A stretch of DNA of 64,000 bases from Trichomonas vaginalis G3 (taxonomy: Eukaryota; Parabasalia; Trichomonadida; Trichomonadidae), in the NCBI RefSeq assembly GCF_026262505.1, contig NC_067205.1, positions 13,020,001 to 13,084,000 of the forward strand, in the 5' to 3' direction. Below the pieces are notes generated by a model that ran no database searches, was not told the origin of the DNA, and saw nothing but the letters and a program-made list of their open reading frames with translations. Of this stretch, positions 55,789-64,000 are shown in pieces. The translations under genes and the position numbers were made by a program. Positions within the stretch are counted from its first letter, which is position 1. Every line of letters starts with the position of its first letter.

Positions 55789-56730
55789 TTATGTCCTTGC
55801 TCTGTTTTGGTTGTTGTTGTGCAGGTTTTGAACTGTTGGTTGTTGTTGTGCAGTTTTGAACTGTTGGTTTGGTTGTTGTTGCTGTGCAGGGTTTTGAACT
55901 GTTGGTTTTGGTTGTTGTTGCTGTGCAGGGTTTTGAACTGTTGGTTGTTGTTGTGGTGTTGGTTGTTGTTGCTGTGCTGGATTTTGAACTGTTGGTTGTT
56001 GTGTTGGTTTTGGTGCATGCCTGTGTCTGTGTCCATGTGACGATGTAAATGTTTTAGGTAGTCCTGGTGCAGGTGCTTCTCTTGGAGGGTTTGGTGGTAT
56101 ATAAGTTCCACTAGCTAGTATATAAATTCCACCAGCTGGCACATATGTTCCATCTGCAGCATAATGTCCTACCTGACTTTTCGTTTTTAAGAAAGCATTT
56201 ACTAGGTCTGTTTTGGTCTGTTGTAACTCTTTTTCTTGACTTTCCACAACAGTTGCTCTAACGGCGTCATAGGCACTTTGAACTGCCTGTCTCGTTGCTG
56301 CATCTGTTATTTTCGTCATATTTTGTGCTACTTCTCTTAACTCTTTGTCGAAACCTTCAGACTTCAGTTTCTTTCCAGATGAGAAATCGTTCACTTGTTT
56401 CACCTTACTATGAAGAGCTTCGAAGGCATTCTTAAAGTCAGCATTCATTAAAGCTTCATTTGAACTGTCTTCATCCGCTTGTATTTTTGTCCTTATTGAC
56501 CCTATAAGTTGGGCTGCTTTGGCGTTGGCTTGGGCATCTAACCAGTCATTATTAGCTTTTATATATTCTGCGCTTTTCATTGCCTTTTGCATGGCTGCGT
56601 CGTTATTTTTACTTTCTTGTGCTAAGTTTTCATACTGTACGGTTTGGTTTTGCAACTGTAAAAGTTTTTTTGCCTTTACATTTGCTTCAACTTCTTTTTT
56701 ATACTCATCGCTATCCATATATGTCTTCAT
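55789..56730 (-). CDS. Helical protein with PTVQNPAQQQQ repeats (C)
   Basis: 313 residues: a long helical region (ENLAQESKNNDAAMQKAM, NAKAAQLIGSIR), a Gly/Tyr/Pro stretch (GTYVPAGGIYILASG), a His-rich run and four to five PTVQNPAQQQQP repeats. It overlaps the end of the preceding frame by four bases, so the two were probably one gene. The start of the same part is visible in D near 63800. Unknown role. Confidence 0.45.
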   Translation of the reverse strand: MKTYMDSDEYKKEVEANVKAKKLLQLQNQTVQYENLAQESKNNDAAMQKAMKSAEYIKANNDWLDAQANAKAAQLIGSIRTKIQADEDSSNEALMNADFKNAFEALHSKVKQVNDFSSGKKLKSEGFDKELREVAQNMTKITDAATRQAVQSAYDAVRATVVESQEKELQQTKTDLVNAFLKTKSQVGHYAADGTYVPAGGIYILASGTYIPPNPPREAPAPGLPKTFTSSHGHRHRHAPKPTQQPTVQNPAQQQQPTPQQQPTVQNPAQQQQPKPTVQNPAQQQQPNQQFKTAQQQPTVQNLHNNNQNRART

Positions 56731-57292
56731 GGCTTTTTTTTTATCTCTTCATCTTTCAGTACTTTATATTGAGTAGTATGGTTTTTCAAATTTATAACAT
56801 CTTGTTCCATTTTTGCTACTTCTGCTGCTTTTTCTGACACTTTTTTCGCATATTCCTCTGTACTTAGTTCTTTCAGTTGTTCTTCTTTCTTCTTTTTCTC
56901 TACGTTTAACTCATTGAGTTTCTTTGTGTGTCTGTCATATTCTAGTTTCTTTTCGTTTTCACTTATTTGTTTCTGTATGTCTATGTTTGACTTTTTGACA
57001 TCTGTTATTTGATTTTTGAGTGAACTCAAATTCATTTGACTTTGAGGGTTATAAGCTGTTCCGTCTGCAGCTCCACCATAGCCTCTGCCATTTTCGCTAA
57101 AAGTGCCGCTCTTAAACCTCCACTCTGTGCACCAATAACTCGGTTTAAAAGCATAGGTTGCTTGACATTTGTTGCAACATAGTGGGGTCATTCATCATTT
57201 GTTGTTGCAACTGTTGTTGTGGTGTCAGTTTTACTATTGGATGTTTCAATGCTCCCTTCCTCTTACGTATATTCTTACGTAGCTTACGTGGC
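56727..57292 (-). pseudogene. Basic/coiled-coil protein start (C), frameshifted
   Basis: Begins MPRKLRKNIRKRKGALKH, followed by a Gln-rich stretch (LTPQQQLQQQMMND) and a coiled coil (EKKLEYDRHTKKLNELNVEKKK). Relative to the D copy (63230) it has lost one C near 57160, gained two bases near 57080, and differs again near 56740. A basic N-terminus with coiled coil suits a DNA-associated virion core protein (inference). It is divergent from 57764 across a 471-bp regulatory region. Confidence 0.55.
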
Positions 57293-57763
57293 ATTTTAAG
57301 TGAAGTTAAAAAACGGTTTTTGACAGATGTTTATATGACACTTTTTGTTCAGCTCAAAAAACTACTCGGTCAAAGTGTTGTCAGTTTTGTAAAATAACCG
57401 TCCTATCTCATTCTATAAGGGGAAAAAGGCTTCTCAAAGTATACTTCCTTGGAACGCCTGTAACTTTTCCTATAGCGACGATAGATCCTTACTTGTCCGG
57501 ACAAAGTTATACTATTTTGAGTGCTCTACAAAAAAGTCAACGGCGACGACTCTCAAAAACCGTTGTGTAAAAAGTTTTACCGTTGGACAAAAACGGTTTA
57601 TCTCAAATATTGAATGAACTATAAACGTTTTTTGTTTTCTATATATACTTTTTATAGTTCATTCAATATTTGAGATAAACCGTTTTTCCAACGGAGACTT
57701 TTCAATAAAATAAAAAATAGAGGGGGTTACCGTTGACAAAAACGGTTTATTTCAAACTTTTCT
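57293..57763. promoter_or_regulatory. Bidirectional regulatory region with ACCGTT/AACGGT hairpin
   Basis: A 44-bp-armed inverted repeat (57582-57627 and 57650-57694) contains CCGTT...AACGGTTTAT(C)TCAAA. The same ACCGTTGACAAAAACGGTTT block recurs at 57730-57755, just before the start of 57764. AACGG-type sites also recur on the other side. The whole region is repeated, inverted, at 62761-63229. Confidence 0.65.
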
Positions 57764-59092
57764 ATGAGTAGTCCGAAAAAAAACAGTTCATTTTTCATAA
57801 TGGAAGGAAGAACAAGTGTCGCAAACAATTCTTCGACTACCTCTGCAGTTAAAGTTCCTACAACTTATGTCTCACCATTCTCAAAACCCTTACGACCTCC
57901 TATAATACCAAAGCAACTTCCTCATACAATTCAAGACAATTTGTCCAACAATTTGAGTTCTTCTTCTCAAAACACAACAGATACAGTTGTCCAAACAGCA
58001 CCAGAACAAGTTTCACATAGTTCTACAATTCAAGACAAATTGTCCAACAATTTGAGTTCTTCTTCTTCTCAAAACACAACAGAAACATCTGAAACAGATT
58101 TACAACCAGCACCAGAACAAGTTTCACATAGTTCTACAAGTATGTTAACAAGAGCACAATTTCAAGATTTAATTTCTCTTGAACAATATTCGAGTAACGA
58201 AACACAAACCGACGACTGTAACCTCTCGCTACCCGAATCCATTCAAAGAAAATACGCCATGAAAAGACTGAAATTGTTGTATAAACTTCTTAACAATTGG
58301 GGGGTCGAAGACAACTCAGATTATAGTGAAATGTTTAACAAAGTCATAGAATCTGTTAAACCAATTGAAAACGACATAAAAAATCCCGGTGTTCTTGTAG
58401 ACCTTTTCGCCTCAAAATTACCAGTTACAACCAATCTAATAGCAACACAAGCTATAGAGCAATTTATTTTATGTTTTCCCAAGCAATATAGACAACACCT
58501 GAGGGAAACAAGAATAGGAAAATTTCAATTGGTGTATCCTACAACATACAACTATTACGAAGAAGCAAATGAATATGGAGAACTCTCATTCCATTTCACA
58601 CTTTCAGTTCCTGAGGGAGAAGAAAAAGCAATCTATCATGTACAATCTCTTGCAGGATGTGAAGGAAAACCCCACATAATAACTACTGTTGCAATTGACA
58701 AACCCGCAAGAGTCGAAGACGATGTTTTGTTCGCGTCCATTGCTGGTTTTGGCATGGGAGAACCAATTCCAATTTCCCATTTCACAGAATACTCAGCACA
58801 ACATTTTCAAAATGTAGAATTCGTGTTCTACGACCATCAAAAGTTCCTGTTAACAAAACCAAAGAAACAATTTGTCTCAATATTTGTTGCTGGTCATGTG
58901 GCTGACAAAGAGCCATCAGATACTGACAATGAAGAAGAGGAGGAGGAAGAAGAAAACGATAGCGATGTTGTAAGACGAGTTACGGAAAGTGAGGTGAACC
59001 GAAAAGTGACACTTATTTGGTCGGATAAATTCCCTATATATTTACTGTCAAAAAAATCAGACTTTTTTTGCTTTAAAAAATTTATAAGTTAA
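57764..59092 (+). CDS. Terminal-proximal Maverick protein, 442 aa (C)
   Basis: No known family. A Ser/Thr-rich N-terminus with two tandem ~38-residue repeats (LSNNLSSSSQNTT and QVSHSST) is followed by a helical part, a beta-rich part (GELSFHFTLSVPEGEEKA) and an acidic stretch (NEEEEEEEENDSD). The first ~60 residues match the gene at 61990-62760 nearly exactly while the rest is only moderately similar. The last ~45 codons look like read-through into a repeat also seen near 60040-60120. Two Met at the start; MSSPKKNS is used because it directly follows the regulatory region. Confidence 0.55.
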   Translation: MSSPKKNSSFFIMEGRTSVANNSSTTSAVKVPTTYVSPFSKPLRPPIIPKQLPHTIQDNLSNNLSSSSQNTTDTVVQTAPEQVSHSSTIQDKLSNNLSSSSSQNTTETSETDLQPAPEQVSHSSTSMLTRAQFQDLISLEQYSSNETQTDDCNLSLPESIQRKYAMKRLKLLYKLLNNWGVEDNSDYSEMFNKVIESVKPIENDIKNPGVLVDLFASKLPVTTNLIATQAIEQFILCFPKQYRQHLRETRIGKFQLVYPTTYNYYEEANEYGELSFHFTLSVPEGEEKAIYHVQSLAGCEGKPHIITTVAIDKPARVEDDVLFASIAGFGMGEPIPISHFTEYSAQHFQNVEFVFYDHQKFLLTKPKKQFVSIFVAGHVADKEPSDTDNEEEEEEEENDSDVVRRVTESEVNRKVTLIWSDKFPIYLLSKKSDFFCFKKFIS

Positions 59093-59109
59093 TTATTGAG
59101 AACGAAGGT

Positions 59110-59560
59110 GAAAGGAAATGGATATCTCTTACCTTTCATTCCCTCGAGAAAGTTCAAAAACTTGGGTGCAATCAGTTCTGATTGCACCCAAGTTTTGAAC
59201 TTTGTATAAGGAATTGTTGGCTATGATGCACTGATCATGAATCAGTACATCATAGCCAACAATTCCTTCGCAAACAGCGGGAAACTTTGTCTGAATAGTT
59301 TAACATTCAGACAAAGTTTCCCGCTGTCAGAGAGGAATGGAAGGGTAAGAGTATATATTCATAATGTATACTCTTACCCTTTCATTCCCTCGAGAAAGTT
59401 TCAAAAACTTGGGTGCAATCAGTTCTGATTGCACCCAAGTTTTTGAACTTTGTAAAGGAATTGTTGGCTATGATGCACTGATCATGAATCAGTACATCAT
59501 AGCCAACAATTCCTTCGCAAACAGCGGGAAACTTTGTCTGAATAGTTTAACATTTTGGAG
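59110..59560. repeat. Second hairpin array, inverted relative to the first
   Basis: Eight palindromes of the same four types as at 10015-10505, in reversed order and with inverted loops; the last is cut off near 59550. Period about 251 bp. Hairpin-forming pairs include AACTTGGGTGCAATCAG/CTGATTGCACCCAAG and GGAATTGTTGGCTATGATG with its complement. Confidence 0.85.
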
Positions 59561-59765
59561 AACGGTTTCGACGTTAATACCGCTTTGAATAGTTTAACAT
59601 TTTGGAGAACTTATACAAAGTTCAAAAACTTTGTCTGAAGAATTCTTCCATCTGTTAAAGGGACATTTTGGAGAACGGTTTCGACGTTAATACCGCTTTG
59701 AATTTGTTGATTAGCTTGATTTAACCATTCTAAATCAATTAAATCGAAGATTCTACCACTCATTG
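59561..59765 (-). pseudogene. 5' fragment of an unidentified transposon-like gene
   Basis: On the minus strand an ATG at 59763-59765 opens MSGRIFDLIDLEWLNQANQQ and about 30 further codons, then runs into hairpin-array sequence. A 40-bp piece (CATTTTGGAGAACGGTTTCG) is duplicated at 59551-59590. Too short to classify. Confidence 0.35.
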
Positions 59766-60000
59766 GAAAATTATAAGTTTTGAAAAAAACCGTAAATCAT
59801 TATTGAATCTAAAAATATTTATGTACAAAAAGTCGGTATATATTCTATAATTATTTAAAATAATGAAAAAGTTGATTTGTGAATCATTGAAATATTAATG
59901 CTGTTATATATATATATCAGATGATATAAGATGATTTTTTTAAATAAAAAATAAAATTTAATTTTTTAATTGTTAAAATAAGAATAGTAAGCTTGACAAG
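59766..60000. other. AT-rich spacer
   Basis: Very AT-rich, with a short TATATATATATA run at 59908. No gene or repeat recognised. Confidence 0.5.
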
Positions 60001-60191
60001 TAATTTAAGTTTTTGCTTTGTAAAGTTATTTGGTTGGCAAATGCATTGTGTCACTTTTTGTTTGAGTTCACTTTCCGTAATTTGTCTTATGATAGCGATG
60101 TCGTTCTTATCGAATAAAAACTTTAATGTTTTACTAGGTTTTTTAGGGGGTAGAGGGCACGAAGTGCCTGGAAGCCCCACTCACCTGACCT
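60001..60191. repeat. Right terminus of Maverick C
   Basis: Ends with CCCCACTCACCTGACCT and a GGCACGAAGTGCC hairpin (60156-60168) at the same place as GGCGCAACGCGCC in the other ends. Inside it (60040-60120, minus strand) is a segment with ATTACGGAAAGTGA resembling the 3' end of 57764-59092. Confidence 0.65.
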
Positions 60192-60338
60192 ATTTCAAAG
60201 AAAAGAATAATTTAATAGACTAAAAAAATTTATTATTTTTATTTATTGTGAATTTTAAATTGTCACTTTTTAAGTATTACTCCCTATTGAAAGTGTCACT
60301 TTCTGGTGTCACTTTTTCGGAAATTCTTATATACTCTA

Positions 60339-61397
60339 ATGTTTTCTAGGTTCAAATTCTTAATAATGAATTTGATATTCATTTCTGTAGCTATTATTCT
60401 GCCATTTCTTATAAGATTTCAGCCCAAAAAAACAGATTCAACAGCTACCCCTGAAATTCCTACTACAACAACAGAACCTAAACAAATAAATAAACTCGAC
60501 TCACCAATTCAATCAGTACCTATTAATAAGAATCCACCAAAATCCATTAATAAGGAAGCAAAGAAACGAGCTCAAAATTTCAGTCCTTACAAAGACACAG
60601 CGTTTACAGAAGATAAAGAAATGAAAGAAAACAACCTCAAAGCTCAAAATGGCCCAGCGCCAGAGCCTCTTATCCCAGCAAACTTTGATTTAGATTTCGA
60701 AGGTGTTGCAAACTTAGAAATATCTCCAGGGGTATTTGTTCTCCACAATTACTCGGCTACTCGCTCATCTAGAAAGTTCAATTTCAATAACTATTCAATA
60801 GATATTGTTACATTTGATTCCGGATTCATGAAGGAGCATTTCGTATGGCTCCCACCTTTCAAATGGTATTTACCAAACGGCTTGACAAAGAAACAAATAG
60901 ATCTCTTCTGGAAACAGCCAGAAAATCATTGGCATTTCGATGACTCAAATATGTGGCATACAGGTGTTGTATGGGAAATTACTAATGGAGAAATGTCTCA
61001 TTGCAATGAAGATAAGTGTAAAAACCATAATTACACTCATCACTTGAATTACTGCGAATGGCCAAAGCCAACATCTAATCCACAGTTCAAAGGAAACTTA
61101 TTTGCCTTCGGTGGCCATTTAATTGAAATTTTCCAGCACTTTTTCGATAATGGCGTTCCACATATGGCTTTCGCTTCAATTGCTACTGGTATTGATCCTA
61201 AGGATGTTACTGTATCAACAGCAGCATGCAATGGTATCACACAACAAGTTGTCCAGCGTCTTGGCTTCAAAATTAAAAGAAACAATAAGAATTACCGAAA
61301 AAGTGACAAAACATCAAAAACAGGGAGGGGGTCTCAATTTTTATTACTTATATTATTTTACAATATTTATATAAATACTCTTTATAATATATTTTAA
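60339..61397 (+). CDS. Host-like GT61/DUF563-type glycosyltransferase, 3' end probably lost
   Basis: A type II membrane protein layout: a short cytoplasmic start, one signal-anchor helix (LIMNLIFISVAIILPFLI), a Thr/Pro/Lys-rich stem, then a lumenal domain with FDSGFMKEHFVWLPPF, NHWHFDDSNMWHTG, CEWPKP and GGHLIEIFQHFFDNGVPHMAFA. The last resembles the central H...D motif of GT61 enzymes. Such enzymes act in the Golgi on N- or O-glycans. After about 61290 the sequence turns repeat-like (AAAAAGTGACAAAACATC) and the stop shares its last base with the D terminus, so the real C-terminus is probably missing. Confidence 0.55.
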   Translation: MFSRFKFLIMNLIFISVAIILPFLIRFQPKKTDSTATPEIPTTTTEPKQINKLDSPIQSVPINKNPPKSINKEAKKRAQNFSPYKDTAFTEDKEMKENNLKAQNGPAPEPLIPANFDLDFEGVANLEISPGVFVLHNYSATRSSRKFNFNNYSIDIVTFDSGFMKEHFVWLPPFKWYLPNGLTKKQIDLFWKQPENHWHFDDSNMWHTGVVWEITNGEMSHCNEDKCKNHNYTHHLNYCEWPKPTSNPQFKGNLFAFGGHLIEIFQHFFDNGVPHMAFASIATGIDPKDVTVSTAACNGITQQVVQRLGFKIKRNNKNYRKSDKTSKTGRGSQFLLLILFYNIYINTLYNIF

Positions 61398-61533
61398 GGT
61401 CAGGTGGGTGGGTCTTCCAGGCGCGTTGCGCCCTCTAGCCCCGGAGAAACTAGAGGAGGAATGATACAAAGACCAGATGAAAAAAATAAAAATATTATAA
61501 TAAAATTAAATTTTTAGTCTTAAATTGTTTTTT

Positions 61534-62760
61534 TTATTCGGTATATTCTGAATCTTGAATGTCTTGGAAATTTTCTTCTTCTTCGCTCTCTGAGGTGAGG
61601 ATTTCTTCGACTTCTTCTTCTTCGCCATTGGGAGCAACAAATCCTGCGATGAAAACTTTGTATATACCTTCTTGAGGAGTCTCTATGATGAAAGTCGTAT
61701 TGTTGAGGAAATGGAACTCGACATCTTGAACAAATTGGCAACTGCTGTGTGTGAATTTTGCAATTGTGAGAGGCTTTCCTTTAGAGCCATTGGGAAAGCT
61801 TGAGATAGTTACTGTTCCTCCATATGGAACTCTGGCAGGAATATCTAAAGCAACAGTTGTTATAACGTGGAAATTGTCTTGAAATTGGAAAGGTTCAATG
61901 CAGTATAGTCGTTTTGACTGGTTGTCTTTTGTGTAGAAATATAAATAGAATGACCTTTCACCATGTTCATTCAATTCTTCCAAATAATTTTATGAATTTG
62001 GATATAAACGGACAAATTCAGCAATTTTAACTTCTTGTAAATGCTTCTGCAAGTTCTTTGGAAACAAGTGAATGAACTGGTCAATAGCTTGCAACGCTAT
62101 GAGATTGGCAGTAACGGGTAAATATGAAGCAAACATGTCAACAAGTACGCCAGGGTCTTTGATTTCGTTTTCAAGAGGCTGAATGGCATCCATGACAGCT
62201 TGAAACATCTCGTTATAATCTCGATTGTCTTCTGAACCCCACTGTTCATTTAACTTATCTAACAATTCTAACCTTTTCTTTGCGTATTTTCTACGAACTT
62301 TCTCTGAAAGAGGAGTGTCGCTATCTTGTGTGTCTTGAATTTGAGACTTAAATTGTTTGCTAAAGGCGAGATATCGTGTTTGTGACCTAGTGGTCATTGC
62401 AGAATGTGTTTCTGTATGTTCGATTGGATGTGTTTCTGTATTTTCGGGTGGTTGTGTTTCTGTATGTTCGATTGGAGTCTGATTGGTATGAACTTCTTCT
62501 GAAAATGCTTCTGTTCCGATAGTTGTTGTTGCCTGACCTGTTGGCTGAGCTGTTTCTTTGTGCAAATGCATATTGTCCAACAATTTGTCTTGAATTGTAT
62601 GAGGAAGTTGCTTTGGTATTATAGGAGGTCGTAAGGGTTTTGAGAATGGTGAGACATAAGTTGTAGGAACTTTAACTGCAGAGGTAGTCGAAGAATTGTT
62701 TGCGACACTTGTTCTTCCTTCCATTATGAAAAATGAACTGTTTTTTTTCGGACTACTCAT
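61534..62760 (-). pseudogene. Terminal-proximal Maverick protein (D), one in-frame stop
   Basis: Paralogue of 57764-59092. The first ~60 residues are the same (MSSPKKNSSFFIMEGRTSV), then a different, Thr/Glu/His repeat-rich linker (PIEHTETQPPENTETHP), then a moderately similar body with an acidic tail. A TAA at 61990-61992 interrupts an otherwise open frame at a place where C encodes Tyr, so a single substitution explains it. Its stop is 137 bp from the element end. Confidence 0.6.
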
Positions 62761-63229
62761 AGAAAAGTTTGAAATAAACCGTTTTTGTCAACGGTAACCC
62801 CCTCTATTTTTTATTTTATTGAAAAGTCTCCGTTGGAAAAACGGTTTATCTCAAATATTGAATGAACTATAAAAAGTATATATAGAAAACAAAAAACGTT
62901 TATAGTTCATTCAATATTTGAGATAAACCGTTTTTGTCCAACGGTAAAACTTTTTACACAACGGTTTTTGAGAGTCGTCGCCGTTGACTTTTTTGTAGAG
63001 CACTCAAAATAGTATAACTTTGTCCGGACAAGTAAGGATCTATCGTCGCTATAGGAAAAGTTACAGGCGTTCCAAGGAAGTATACTTTGAGAAGCCTTTT
63101 TCCCCTTATAGAATGAGATAGGACGGTTATTTTACAAAACTGACAACACTTTGACCGAGTAGTTTTTTGAGCTGAACAAAAAGTGTCATATAAACATCTG
63201 TCAAAAACCGTTTTTTAACTTCACTTAAA
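62761..63229. promoter_or_regulatory. Bidirectional regulatory region with hairpin (D copy)
   Basis: Near-identical reverse complement of 57293-57763, including the long inverted repeat (62830-62942) and AACGG motifs. It lies between the same two divergent genes. Confidence 0.65.
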
Positions 63230-63814
63230 ATGCCACGTAAGCTACGTAAGAATATACGTAAGAGGAAGGGAGCATTGAAACATCCAATAGTAAAACTGAC
63301 ACCACAACAACAGTTGCAACAACAAATGATGAATGACCCCACTATGTTGCAACAAATGTCAAGCAACCCTATGCTTTTAAACCGAGTTATTGGTGCACAG
63401 AGTGGAGGTTTAAGAGCGGCACTTTTAGCGAAAATGGCAGGCTATGGTGGAGCTGCAGACGGAACAGCTTATAACCCTCAAAGTCAAATGAATTTGAGTT
63501 CACTCAAAAATCAAATAACAGATGTCAAAAAGTCAAACATAGACATACAGAAACAAATAAGTGAAAACGAAAAGAAACTAGAATATGACAGACACACAAA
63601 GAAACTCAATGAGTTAAACGTAGAGAAAAAGAAGAAAGAAGAACAACTGAAAGAACTAAGTACAGAGGAATATGCGAAAAAAGTGTCAGAAAAAGCAGCA
63701 GAAGTAGCAAAAATGGAACAAGATGTTATAAATTTGAAAAACCATACTACTCAATATAAAGTACTGAAAGATGAAGAGATAAAAACAAAAAGCCCTGAAG
63801 ACATATATGGATAG
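63230..63814 (+). CDS. Basic/coiled-coil protein (D)
   Basis: 194 codons, open: basic start (MPRKLRKNIRKRKGALKH), Gln-rich segment, hydrophobic patch (SGGLRAALLAKMAGYGG) and a coiled coil. It is intact over the part where the C copy (56727-57292) is frameshifted, but ends at a stop just where C continues in another frame into the helical repeat protein, so the gene may have been longer. Possible DNA-associated core protein. Confidence 0.55.
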   Translation: MPRKLRKNIRKRKGALKHPIVKLTPQQQLQQQMMNDPTMLQQMSSNPMLLNRVIGAQSGGLRAALLAKMAGYGGAADGTAYNPQSQMNLSSLKNQITDVKKSNIDIQKQISENEKKLEYDRHTKKLNELNVEKKKKEEQLKELSTEEYAKKVSEKAAEVAKMEQDVINLKNHTTQYKVLKDEEIKTKSPEDIYG

Positions 63815-64000
63815 CGATGAGTATAAAAAAGAAGTTGAAGCAAATGTAAAGGCAAAAAACTTTTACAGTTGCAAAACCAAACCGTACAGTATGAAAACTT
63901 AGCACAAGAAAGTAAAAATAACGACGCAGCCATGCAAAAGGCAATGAAAAGCGCAGAATATATAAAAGCTAATAATGACTGGTTAGATGCCCAAGCCAAC
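63815..64000 (+). pseudogene. Start of the helical repeat protein (D), frameshifted and cut by the window
   Basis: Matches the first ~60 codons of 56730-55789 (MDSDEYKKEVEANVK; ENLAQESKNNDAAMQKAM) but lacks one A in the AAAAAAA run near 63860, which shifts the frame. Continues beyond the window. Confidence 0.5.

Larger units (their letters stand above)
34073..60191 (+). mobile_element. Maverick/Polinton C, ~26 kb
   Basis: Starts AGGTCAGGTGAGTGGGG and ends, at 60191, with the reverse complement CCCCACTCACCTGACCT. Terminal similarity extends only about 55 bp. Gene set: methyltransferase, small virion-like proteins, fibre, integrase, polymerase, HNH-fusion, ATPase, SF3 helicase, penton-like, capsid and tape-like proteins. 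No matching flank duplication is visible (ATTCT left, ATTTC right), so the two ends might belong to different insertions and the right end is disturbed by later insertions. Confidence 0.75.
61397..64000 (+). mobile_element. Maverick/Polinton D (partial, left end)
   Basis: Begins AGGTCAGGTGGGTGGGTC with the GGCGCGTTGCGCC hairpin and continues beyond the window. Gene order is the mirror image of the right part of C (57764-55789): terminal-proximal protein, regulatory region, basic/coiled-coil protein. It is therefore inverted relative to C. Confidence 0.8.

Noticed and set aside
53882-57292. Single intact tape-measure-like giant gene
   Set aside because: Order and overlap suggest a common origin, but several frameshifts separate the parts and no family supports it.
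59237-59588. 63- and 74-codon ORFs with the same motif
   Set aside because: They run through the second hairpin array and repeat because the array unit repeats.
59906-59920. TA-dinucleotide microsatellite as a marker
   Set aside because: Only a few units, unremarkable in AT-rich sequence.
11183-60191. Adenovirus-type (Ulp1-like) maturation protease usual in Mavericks
   Set aside because: No H...D/E...Q...C arrangement could be recognised in any open frame; absence cannot be proved without profile search.
34073-60191. Target-site duplication of Maverick C
   Set aside because: The flanks outside the two termini (ATTCT and ATTTC) do not match, so I do not claim one.
1-64000. tRNA, rRNA or other conserved RNA genes
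   Set aside because: No cloverleaf or rRNA core sequence was recognised on either strand.

Overview
The window looks like repeat-dense DNA of the parabasalid Trichomonas vaginalis or a very close relative. It is AT-rich, without recognisable introns or RNA genes. Nearly all of it is made of large Maverick/Polinton DNA elements, plus Mutator-like (MULE) sequences and one host-like gene. The assignment rests on gene families: retroviral-type integrase, family-B DNA polymerase, A32-like packaging ATPase, double-jelly-roll capsid and penton-like proteins, and phage-like fibre proteins, with start codons sitting directly behind T-rich promoters. No database search was possible.

Layout. (1) 1-8160: end of Maverick A, which runs off the left edge. 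(2) 8161-9766: MULE transposase gene. (3) 10015-11060: an array of at least ten different hairpins. (4) 11183-32949: a complete Maverick (B) with ~655-bp terminal inverted repeats and a TATAAAA target duplication. (5) 33028-33448: ~0.4-kb relic of a Maverick end; 33449-34072: 3' piece of the same MULE. (6) 34073-60191: Maverick C, same family as A in opposite orientation, so 1-8781 and 33449-43803 form a large inverted duplication around the B island. A 798-bp MULE-like insert splits the methyltransferase gene of C, and a second hairpin array lies near its right end. (7) 60192-61396: spacer with a host-like GT61-type glycosyltransferase gene. (8) 61397-64000: start of Maverick D, inverted relative to the right end of C.

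How the genes work together. Each family carries a virus-like kit. Replication: B has a polymerase with exonuclease motifs; A/C has a polymerase lacking them, plus an SF3 helicase in C. Integration: DD35-type integrase, with a chromo-like tail in B. Virion: capsid, penton-like protein, ATPase, small amphipathic basic proteins, and a fibre with a phage tail-collar-like C-terminus. Accessory genes: D12 adenine methyltransferase and an HNH-fusion in A/C, KilA-N and GIY-YIG proteins in B. Most long genes carry single-base indels or stops, so the copies are probably decaying, unless some homopolymer indels are assembly errors.

Most noteworthy: the hairpin arrays, with arm covariation between repeat units; seven small GC-rich double-hairpin elements scattered through B, several inside genes and encoding similar peptides; fibre and neighbour genes with conserved ends but divergent middles between A and C; an in-frame TAA at the same site in both polymerase copies; and TAAATG stop-start junctions between consecutive genes of B.
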